A DNA stretch of 5,980 nucleotides from CAYRUP01 sp964489265. Its GTDB lineage: Bacteria; Pseudomonadota; Gammaproteobacteria; DSM-16500. Where the stretch lies: positions 1 through 5,980 of the forward strand of contig CAZAXX010000099.1 in NCBI GenBank assembly GCA_964489265.1, read 5' to 3'. The notes beneath the pieces are model-generated. The model had not been told where the DNA came from, did not search any database, and worked only from the letters and a program-made list of their open reading frames with translations. Positions within the stretch are counted from its first letter, which is position 1, and each line of letters begins with the position of its first letter. A program made the translations under genes and the position numbers. This document shows, piece after piece, positions 1 through 5,388 of the stretch.

Positions 1-95
1 AAACTAACTAACTGGGACAATTTTTCCACGTAAAACGTGTGTGCCGGGCCGCCCCCCCCCAAAAACCCGGCGGGGCCCCGCCCCTACATGTTTGG
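1..95. other. Non-coding, low-complexity GC-rich patch at window edge
   Basis: No gene is visible here. It opens with a short AACT tandem run (about 2-13). A 5-bp inverted repeat follows (CACGT 27-31 / ACGTG 35-39, AAA loop). Then comes a very GC-rich stretch (41-84) with a run of nine C (52-60), five A (61-65) and a perfect 14-base palindrome (69-82). GCCGGG (43-48) can also pair with CCCGGC (66-71). This composition contrasts sharply with the AT-rich remainder. It may hold the terminator of the leftward operon, or it may be an assembly or sequencing artefact at a contig end. Confidence 0.5.
61..82 (-). terminator. Possible rho-independent terminator of the leftward c-di-GMP operon
   Basis: Read on the minus strand, the stop codon of the GGDEF gene is followed 13 bases later by the perfect palindrome GGCGGGGCCCCGCC (82 to 69). 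It can fold as a GGCGG/CCGCC stem with a GGCC loop. GGG and then TTTTT (65 to 61) follow. Position and order suit an intrinsic terminator. However, three G separate stem and T-run, and the T-run leads straight into nine G, which is atypical, so sequence quality here is doubtful. Confidence 0.35.
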
Positions 96-1322
96 TTAAT
101 AAGCGGTCGGCGTTTGATTTTTGACGCGTTTCAGTAGCGAGCGTATCTTCGATGATTCGGTACTAAAGCGAATATTATTGCCGCCATGCTGTTTGACATA
201 ATACATGGCTTTGTCTGCATTTCTTAATAATGTTTCTGAATCTTCGCCATCAATTGGATAAACACCAACACCAATACTGGCTGTCACAACAATTGTGTGA
301 TTTTGAATAATGAGCGGATTGGCGAGCGAATTACAAATTTGACTTGCTGCATTAAACAGCGCATCTGGATCACGAATATTTTCAAGAATAATTGTTATTT
401 CATCGCCACCTAAACGAGCGATGCATTCAACTTCTCGCGTATTATTTCTGAGTCGATTGACAAGCAGTCGCAATAGTTGATCGCCAATGTGATGACCGTA
501 AGCGTCATTTATTTCTTTGAAATTATCTAAATCAATAAACAGTAATCCAAAAATTTCTTTTTTTAAGTTAGCGCGCTTCAACGCATTTGCCAAATTTATT
601 TCGAAAAGACTGCGGTTGGCTAAGTTAGTAAGTGGGTCATGCGTAGCAGCATGCGTTAATTTTTTGTTTATCACTTCAAGTTCATGTTTGGTTAAAGATA
701 AATTTTCAAGTAATGCATCATTTTCAAATTTTAATTCAAGTGCGTTTGTAATCATCTTATGTAGTTTGAGAGAAAGCATGACTAAATAAATAAAATAGAT
801 AGCAATCATCATTCCATACAAAGTATATGGATAAATTTTCATGTAAAGTAACTGGAAAAATACCGGTAACAGTGCTGCTGAAATAAATAAGAGTGCTGCT
901 TTTAGCTCGGCTGATAATACTGGAATGGAACCCGCAGTGACGCCTGCGATCAAGAAAATAATTAACATTTGCTGGGCGACTGATGCATCCATAAATAATA
1001 AACTCCCAACAAATCCCCAGCTTAACCCTCCTAAAAATGCACCTGTGATAAAAAGTGTTTTCCATAATAAAACATGTTTAAAGGAATTTTGTTGTTTTGA
1101 ATATGTTTTCACTAAAACAATTCGTGATATAAAAATGACTAAATAAAAAATATACCAGGAAAAAAGAAGAACGTTACTCGTTTCAGCTTGGTATAAGCTG
1201 ACCAAAATAAGCGTGGCGCCAAACAACGAAGCGAGCTGGCCTATATGCACTAACCGATAAGCTTGCGCAATAAGTTCAGAATTCATTTTTGAATTGACTG
1301 TTACATTTTTTTTATTTTTCAT
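96..1322 (-). CDS. Membrane-bound diguanylate cyclase (six-TM sensor + GGDEF domain, GGDEI variant)
   Basis: Probable inner-membrane enzyme making cyclic di-GMP from two GTP; 408 residues. About six hydrophobic helices (roughly 28-44, 51-71, 86-110, 117-137, 141-160, 165-187) form an integral membrane sensor. A short coiled-coil linker follows (about 190-225), then a complete GGDEF domain (about 226-390). Domain landmarks are DPLTNLANR, FIDLDNFK (262-269) with N272-D273, GHHIGD (276-281), the signature GGDEI (305-309) and ASIGVGVYP. The metal and GTP residues of the family are present. Two departures are visible: Ile replaces the final Phe of the signature, and the inhibitory-site position reads R296-x-x-E299 instead of RxxD, so product feedback may be weak or absent. 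It starts 13 bases after the GGDEF-EAL gene's stop with only a weak GGG ribosome site, so translation is probably coupled within one operon. The ATG at 1322 is preferred; Met13 is possible but has no better ribosome site. The ligand is unknown. Confidence 0.9.
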   Translation of the reverse strand: MKNKKNVTVNSKMNSELIAQAYRLVHIGQLASLFGATLILVSLYQAETSNVLLFSWYIFYLVIFISRIVLVKTYSKQQNSFKHVLLWKTLFITGAFLGGLSWGFVGSLLFMDASVAQQMLIIFLIAGVTAGSIPVLSAELKAALLFISAALLPVFFQLLYMKIYPYTLYGMMIAIYFIYLVMLSLKLHKMITNALELKFENDALLENLSLTKHELEVINKKLTHAATHDPLTNLANRSLFEINLANALKRANLKKEIFGLLFIDLDNFKEINDAYGHHIGDQLLRLLVNRLRNNTREVECIARLGGDEITIILENIRDPDALFNAASQICNSLANPLIIQNHTIVVTASIGVGVYPIDGEDSETLLRNADKAMYYVKQHGGNNIRFSTESSKIRSLLKRVKNQTPTAY

Positions 1323-1335
1323 AAATGTAATCCCA

Positions 1336-2964
1336 TCAAAGCAAAGCGCGATCCATCAGTTTTTTAAACTGCAACTCAATCTTTGCTGCAGGCAATGGAT
1401 GACTCAAAAAATATCCTTGAATCATGTCGCAATTTTGTGATGTCAGATATTGAACTTGTTCCGCAGTTTCAACACCTTCCGCAACGACATCAAATCCCAA
1501 TTGATGTCCGAGTGCGATAAAAGCATTCGTGATGGCAGAATCATTGGGATTATTAGGCACGCCTTTTATATAATTTTGATCTATTTTGATTGCATTAATT
1601 GGGAAACGTTTGAGATGACTAATGGAGGTATAGCCCGCACCAAAATGATCAATGGAAAGTTGTACGCCCACCGCTTTGATATTCGTCAAGCGTTGCGTTG
1701 CAATTTCAATATTATCCATGACGGTTGCTTCATTAATTTCTAATTCCAAATATTGCGGATTTAAGCCGGTTTCAGTCAAGATGGTTGCAATGTTAGTTGC
1801 AATATTTTCATCGCGGAATTGTTTGGGTGATAAATTTAATGAAACAGTTAAATGTTCATAACCTTCATCTTGCCAATGTTTGTTGGTCTTACAAGCTTCG
1901 CGTAAAGCCCATTCACTGATTTTGGTGATGAAGCCAGTTTCTTCTGCGATCGGAATAAATTGTGCTGGATTTAAAATCCCAAGCTCAGGATGCGCCCAAC
2001 GAACTAATGCTTCAATTCCGGTGATATTGCCATTTTTTATATTTAATTTTGGTTGGTAATAAAGTATTAACTCATTGTTCAGAATTGATTGTTGCAATGC
2101 ATTCTCAAGTTTTATAAATTCGCGCGCTTCCGCATCCATTTCATTGGTATAAAATTGATAACGATTGCCACCGGCTTGTTTAGCTTTAAAAAGTGCCTTG
2201 TTTGCGTTATCAAGTAATTCTTCAAGTGAATTTCCATCATCAGGAAAAATGCAAATCCCAATGCTGGCTGTTAAAAAGAATTCTTTGATGGGTTTGTAAC
2301 AAGCATGTAAGATTTTTTCTGCGACAACACTCGCAAATTTTGGTTTGTTTATGTCGCTCAATAACACAATAAATTCATCGCCGCCTAATCTTGCGAGTAA
2401 ATCTTCGGTGCGTAATGTTTTTGTTAAACGCTCGCCAAATTTATTTAATACATAATCACCAAATTGATGGCCCAATGTCTCATTCGTTTTTTTAAAGCCA
2501 TCAATATCAATAATTAAAATTGCTAATTTTTTTTGATGTCTTTTCGCATGACTCATTGCTTTGTTAAGCGCGTCTGTGAAAAAAATCCGATTGGGTAGCT
2601 GCGTCAAATTATCTTGATGAATCGCAGTTTGATCGAGATTATTTTTTTCTGAATAATTTTTTGAATAATGGGGCTGCGCTGCGGTGTTTACCGCTGTTAT
2701 TTTTTGTAATTCTTCTGCATGGTTAGCCAGTTGTTTTTGTAGCTGATTTAATTCATTTTCTTTCGTTACAGAAAACTGTTTTTTTAATGTTTCTATATGC
2801 TTAGCAACAAAAAATTGAATACCGCCAAAAACAAGCAAGAAAAATAAAATTGTGACTGGAATAAAAATGAACAAAGTCTGCCGAATTGCGCTAAAGCTGG
2901 TTAGGACAACAAAAAGAATGCACGCCAGAGAAATGGCTAACGTTAATTTATTGCGTAATTTCAT
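1336..2964 (-). CDS. Membrane-anchored GGDEF-EAL protein (cyclic-di-GMP turnover)
   Basis: Likely dual-domain c-di-GMP enzyme of 542 residues. Two N-terminal membrane helices (about 8-25 and 31-53) are joined by only a few residues, so there is no periplasmic sensor. A coiled-coil segment follows (about 55-92). The GGDEF domain (about 115-275) shows DIDGFKKTN (153-161), GHQFGD (165-170), an inhibitory site R185-T-E-D188 and GGDEF (194-198), all consistent with an active, feedback-inhibited cyclase. The EAL domain (about 285-535) has EAL (318-320) with R322, N377 in NLSP, E409/E412 in ELEINE, D439, K460, E496 in AEGVET and Q516-G-Y. The loop normally reading DDFGTGYSS reads DHFGAGYTS (439-447), so the second metal-site Asp is His440. 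Phosphodiesterase activity is therefore uncertain. It is the first gene of the leftward operon. A strong AGGAGGA precedes the ATG and fixes the start. Confidence 0.93.
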   Translation of the reverse strand: MKLRNKLTLAISLACILFVVLTSFSAIRQTLFIFIPVTILFFLLVFGGIQFFVAKHIETLKKQFSVTKENELNQLQKQLANHAEELQKITAVNTAAQPHYSKNYSEKNNLDQTAIHQDNLTQLPNRIFFTDALNKAMSHAKRHQKKLAILIIDIDGFKKTNETLGHQFGDYVLNKFGERLTKTLRTEDLLARLGGDEFIVLLSDINKPKFASVVAEKILHACYKPIKEFFLTASIGICIFPDDGNSLEELLDNANKALFKAKQAGGNRYQFYTNEMDAEAREFIKLENALQQSILNNELILYYQPKLNIKNGNITGIEALVRWAHPELGILNPAQFIPIAEETGFITKISEWALREACKTNKHWQDEGYEHLTVSLNLSPKQFRDENIATNIATILTETGLNPQYLELEINEATVMDNIEIATQRLTNIKAVGVQLSIDHFGAGYTSISHLKRFPINAIKIDQNYIKGVPNNPNDSAITNAFIALGHQLGFDVVAEGVETAEQVQYLTSQNCDMIQGYFLSHPLPAAKIELQFKKLMDRALL

Positions 2965-2967
2965 ATG

Positions 2968-2985
2968 TCCTCCTAACCAAAGGAG
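2968..2985 (-). promoter_or_regulatory. Shine-Dalgarno of the GGDEF-EAL gene inside a small hairpin
   Basis: On the minus strand AGGAGGA (2974 to 2968) lies 3 bases before the ATG at 2964, a strong ribosome site. Just upstream, CTCCT (2985 to 2981) is complementary to AGGAG (2974 to 2970) across a 6-base TTGGTT loop. The transcript could thus fold a 5-bp stem hiding most of the Shine-Dalgarno. The pairing is seen directly; a regulatory role is inferred and may be coincidental. Confidence 0.45.
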
Positions 2986-3032
2986 CTATGAATCCGCTGT
3001 GCGACTATTTACATTTTGAACAGTAGTTATCT

Positions 3033-3057
3033 AAAAAGCAAGGTCGTTTCTCGCTTG
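3033..3057 (-). terminator. Weak attenuator-like hairpin in the leftward leader (tentative)
   Basis: On the minus strand, CAAGCG (3057 to 3052) can pair with CG plus CTTG (3046-3045 and 3042-3039), leaving an AGAAA loop and a 2-base bulge. CTTTTT (3038 to 3033) follows. If the leftward operon starts at the distal TATAAT boxes, this would sit in its leader as a weak stem plus T-run. The stem is short and may mean nothing. Confidence 0.2.
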
Positions 3058-3088
3058 TTATGCTAAGTCGCTCTATATTATATGGTAT

Positions 3089-3094
3089 TATAAT
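3089..3094 (+). promoter_or_regulatory. -10 box of the decarboxylase-GNAT operon promoter
   Basis: TATAAT is a perfect sigma-70 -10 hexamer on the plus strand. No good -35 lies 16-18 bases upstream (the sequence there is around AAGTCGCT), so an activator may be needed or the promoter may be weak. An alternative pair is TTGTTA (3055-3060) with TATATG (3079-3084), 18 bases apart. Transcription from TATAAT would begin near 3100, which puts the ATG at 3098 upstream of or at the RNA start and favours the ATG at 3128. Confidence 0.5.
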
Positions 3095-3114
3095 TTGATG
3101 CTTATGCAGTTAAT

Positions 3115-3118
3115 GAGG
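3115..3118 (+). promoter_or_regulatory. Ribosome site deciding the decarboxylase start
   Basis: GAGG lies 9 bases before the ATG at 3128, a normal Shine-Dalgarno distance. The upstream in-frame start candidates (TTG 3095, ATG 3098, ATG 3104, ATG 3113) have no purine-rich site in front of them. This supports initiation at 3128. Confidence 0.55.
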
Positions 3119-3127
3119 CAATCGTCT

Positions 3128-4600
3128 ATGTGGAGAAAAAGTTCGTCCAACGACCGCATTGACTTCAATGACAGTCAACTTGATGATTACGACGCTTTGC
3201 TGCGTTACATCAATACGCTGGCGCACAATAAATTAGGTTATCCTGTTTCTCTTCTTACATTTCTTGGCATTGTTGATAATAAAGAATTAGGCATAAAGAC
3301 TGGTAGTTTGGCAAATGTATTGTTAAACAATGTCGGCGATCCATTTAAAGATTCTGAAACATCACGCATGGAAGTTAAACGCCATGAAAGAAAATTAATT
3401 GCCATGTTAGAACGATATTATGGATTACCCGAATTTTCTGTTAGAGGTTATGTTACAACCGGTGGCACAGAAGGAAATTTTGCTGGGTTATGGTGGTCTA
3501 AGCGTTTTCTTATTAATTCTGCATTGCCTGCTATCATCGACAGAGATGATGTCACGAAATTAAAAATTAAAGAAGAACAAGAATTAACGGCAGCACTTGC
3601 GAAAATTCCGAATAATGATTATCAAACGCGATCCATCCACTTACAAAAAATTATTGATGTGCGAGATGCCGTCACAGAAAGTAATCGCATTGCGCAACAA
3701 TTATTGACGCCCACTGTTTTTTACACGAAAGATCATACCCATTATTCCATTCCAAAAATTGCAGAAATACTTCGTCTTAATATCAAACCGGTTCAATCGA
3801 ATTCTGATGGCTCAATGGATTTGGCTCAATTTAAAAAAGAATTAATTTTTCATTTGGGAGCGCATCCACACAGTTCCGTCATTGTGATTGCAAATATTGG
3901 TACAACCATTACAGGCGCGTTTGATGATGTGCCTGGCATCAAAAAAATTCTCGAGGAAATGCAGCCAAAGCCAACTTACACAATTCATCTGGATGGTGCT
4001 TTGACAGGATTTGTGATGCCTATCATTAAACCGTTTGGTGATATCCCTAATTATTTTGATGCGCTAGGCGTAAATACACTGGCATTTTCCGCGCATAAAT
4101 ATCCGGGTTTATCGCAACCTTGCGGCATCATTCTTGCACGCAAAGCGTTTTTTGAAAAAGCATTTGAGAAAACTGAACGCAGCATTGAATACGTCGGCAA
4201 TATTCTTGATGTGACGATTACCGGTTCTCGCTCTGGTTTGAATGTTCTTATGTTTTATAATGCGTTGCGCTCGTTGGGATTAAAGAAAAATGCGGAGAAA
4301 TTAAAAGAATTAGTCAAAGAAAATTTAGAGATCGCGCAATATTTATATGAAGAATTAGTCAAAATATTTGGGAAAGATAAAGTCTATTATCCGTTTCACT
4401 TCAACGTGATTTTTCCAAAACCCTCAATGGATATGGCGAAGAAATATCAGCTCATGCTTACAGGAGAAAATGCAACAATTTGCGTCTTAACTAATGTTAC
4501 AAAACAATTGATCGATCAGTTTGTCAAGGATTTAAAATTAGAATTGGAAATGAAAAATCAAACTGTCGTCAGAACTGTTTTCCATAATATAAAAAGTTAA
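3128..4600 (+). CDS. PLP-dependent group II decarboxylase, histidine/serine decarboxylase-like, with an extra helical insertion
   Basis: Predicted cytosolic pyridoxal-phosphate enzyme removing the carboxyl group of an amino acid to give an amine and CO2; 490 residues from the chosen ATG (501 from TTG at 3095). Visible family marks are LNNVGDPF (66-73), TTGGTEGN (110-117, phosphate loop), HYS (H205 stacks on PLP), ANIGTTITGAFDDV (255-268), HLDGAL (D289 contacts the pyridine nitrogen), SAHKY (K324 is the Schiff-base lysine) and TGSRSG (365-370). The spacing and C-terminal half match bacterial histidine and plant serine decarboxylases better than glutamate or aromatic ones. Two oddities: about 60 extra, mostly helical, charged residues lie between GTEGN and HYS (about 126-192), making the protein longer than the usual ~380. 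Also, the segment after the lysine reads PGLSQPCG where histidine decarboxylases usually read IGCPMPCG. The substrate is therefore not assigned. It is first in an operon with the GNAT-like gene 9 bases downstream. Confidence 0.88.
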   Translation: MWRKSSSNDRIDFNDSQLDDYDALLRYINTLAHNKLGYPVSLLTFLGIVDNKELGIKTGSLANVLLNNVGDPFKDSETSRMEVKRHERKLIAMLERYYGLPEFSVRGYVTTGGTEGNFAGLWWSKRFLINSALPAIIDRDDVTKLKIKEEQELTAALAKIPNNDYQTRSIHLQKIIDVRDAVTESNRIAQQLLTPTVFYTKDHTHYSIPKIAEILRLNIKPVQSNSDGSMDLAQFKKELIFHLGAHPHSSVIVIANIGTTITGAFDDVPGIKKILEEMQPKPTYTIHLDGALTGFVMPIIKPFGDIPNYFDALGVNTLAFSAHKYPGLSQPCGIILARKAFFEKAFEKTERSIEYVGNILDVTITGSRSGLNVLMFYNALRSLGLKKNAEKLKELVKENLEIAQYLYEELVKIFGKDKVYYPFHFNVIFPKPSMDMAKKYQLMLTGENATICVLTNVTKQLIDQFVKDLKLELEMKNQTVVRTVFHNIKS

Positions 4601-4605
4601 GGAGG
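4599..4605 (+). promoter_or_regulatory. Strong Shine-Dalgarno of the GNAT-like gene, overlapping the upstream stop
   Basis: AAGGAGG begins within the TAA stop of the decarboxylase gene (4598-4600) and lies 4 bases before the ATG at 4610. This near-perfect site indicates efficient translation of the second gene from the same transcript and fixes its start. Confidence 0.85.
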
Positions 4606-4609
4606 AGTT

Positions 4610-5302
4610 ATGAGTAGCGTTCAACAAAAATATAGCGTGAAAACGCTCGCAAAAGAGCATACCAAACAAGTCATCGATCTTTTTATACGATCATTTTGTC
4701 ATAACGAACCGATCACTCACCATTTACATGTGGATCTAACTGAATACAAACCATTTGCAACCGAAGTGGTTGATAAAGCGGTGAAAGATGGATTGAGTAC
4801 AGTTGCACTGGATGAAAATAACCGCGTGATTGCATTTATCATTGTGGAAGATATTGCAGATCCATTCATGCCGAAACTGTCTCATTATCCAAAATTGCAG
4901 CCTATTTTTGAGTTGTTGACTAAACTTTCCAGACCCTTTGTCGACGGCAAGAAATTTACGAAAGGAAAAATAGCGCATTTTTGGATTGCTGGTGTTGAAA
5001 AAGAATATATGGGTCATCACATGTTTACTGACTTGGATAATGAAACAATTCGCATGGCAGCAGAAAAAGGTTTTAATTTTGCATATGCAGAATTCACGAA
5101 TGAAATTAGTGAAAAGGTCACGCATCAATTTAAGATCATTGAATTATGGAACAGAATTGCATATGAAGACTTCATGCTAGAAAATGGACAAAAACCCTTT
5201 ATCGGCGTTAAAGGTGGCGCAGCTGCCTATTGCGCTGCAATAAAAACGGGTGTAAAGCTGGACTCTTTGCAAGATTGTTATACAATGGATATCACTCATT
5301 AA
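4610..5302 (+). CDS. GNAT-fold N-acyltransferase-like protein (arylalkylamine N-acetyltransferase-like)
   Basis: Probable cytosolic GNAT-superfamily protein of 230 residues. The fold is suggested by an N-terminal strand-helix pair with SFCHNEP (28-34, resembling the F-x-x-x-EP element of arylalkylamine N-acetyltransferases), the strand RVIAFIIVED (72-81), a core strand with its following helix, IAHFWIAGVEKEYMGHHMF (121-139), and a later strand FAYAEF. In active members the loop after the core strand reads Q/R-x-x-G-x-G/A and binds acetyl-CoA pyrophosphate. Here it reads M134-G-H-H-M-F139, so that signature is degenerate. CoA binding may be altered, or another acyl donor may be used. Tight coupling to the decarboxylase suggests it acts on the amine product or a derivative; this is inference from context. 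A dead or regulatory GNAT is an alternative. The start is set by the strong AAGGAGG. The gene ends just before a clear terminator. Confidence 0.72.
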   Translation: MSSVQQKYSVKTLAKEHTKQVIDLFIRSFCHNEPITHHLHVDLTEYKPFATEVVDKAVKDGLSTVALDENNRVIAFIIVEDIADPFMPKLSHYPKLQPIFELLTKLSRPFVDGKKFTKGKIAHFWIAGVEKEYMGHHMFTDLDNETIRMAAEKGFNFAYAEFTNEISEKVTHQFKIIELWNRIAYEDFMLENGQKPFIGVKGGAAAYCAAIKTGVKLDSLQDCYTMDITH

Positions 5303-5316
5303 TTGAGTTGTTGTGG

Positions 5317-5360
5317 GGGCGAACCCTGATCTCGAAGGGTGTTCGCCCGATCTTTTCTTA
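5317..5360 (+). terminator. Rho-independent terminator of the decarboxylase-GNAT operon
   Basis: The left arm GGGCGAAC (5317-5324) pairs perfectly with GTTCGCCC (5341-5348). CCT (5325-5327) pairs with AGG (5336-5338) across a 2-base bulge, leaving an 8-base loop. A T-rich tail, TCTTTTCTT (5351-5359), follows. It begins 14 bases after the GNAT stop. There is no T-run on the other side, so it acts on rightward transcription only. Confidence 0.88.
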
Positions 5361-5388
5361 ACAATTAACTTAAGTTGAACACTATAAT
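5358..5388 (+). promoter_or_regulatory. Candidate promoter of the right-edge membrane protein gene
   Basis: TATAAT (5383-5388) is a perfect -10 match. TTAACA (5358-5363), one mismatch from TTGACA, lies 19 bases upstream, a long but tolerated spacing, and overlaps the tail of the preceding terminator. The -10 box overlaps the predicted ATG at 5387, so either translation starts further downstream or this box is not the promoter used. Confidence 0.35.

Larger units (their letters stand above)
2965..3127. promoter_or_regulatory. Divergent intergenic control region
   Basis: This spacer separates the leftward c-di-GMP operon from the rightward decarboxylase operon and must hold promoters for both. 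The stretch 3072-3094 is strongly AT-rich, with TATAAT on the plus strand (3089-3094) and also on the minus strand (3082 to 3077 and 3092 to 3087). A minus-strand alternative nearer the gene is TTGCTT (3042 to 3037) with CAAAAT 17 bases on (3019 to 3014); both hexamers are weak. A 6-bp inverted repeat, GCGACT (3001-3006) / AGTCGC (3066-3071), lies across the region. No known riboswitch or operator is recognised. Confidence 0.6.

Noticed and set aside
27..39. CACGT/ACGTG inverted repeat as a second terminator
   Set aside because: Only 5 bp, and no T-run follows in either reading direction at the right place.
517..1146. Open frames of 69-130 codons antisense to or overlapping the true genes (for example 517-789 +, 925-1146 +, 757-1065 -, 1450-1743 +, 4736-5128 -)
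   Set aside because: They lie wholly within well-supported domain-bearing genes, show no recognisable domains and lack ribosome sites; they are frame shadows.
2988..3026. A 12-codon frame on the plus strand (MNPLCDYLHFEQ) preceded by AAAGGAG, possible leader peptide of the decarboxylase operon
   Set aside because: The Shine-Dalgarno-like site is only 2 bases from the ATG, and no promoter is evident upstream on that strand. The likely operon promoter (3089-3094) lies downstream of it. There is no run of a regulatory amino acid.
2965..3094. Cyclic-di-GMP riboswitch in the divergent region, suggested by the c-di-GMP genes
   Set aside because: I cannot find the conserved core or paired helices of the GEMM-type riboswitches on either strand.
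5317..5348. The strong inverted repeat as a mobile-element end or CRISPR repeat
   Set aside because: It occurs once, directly follows a stop codon and is followed by a T-rich tail, so a terminator explains it fully.
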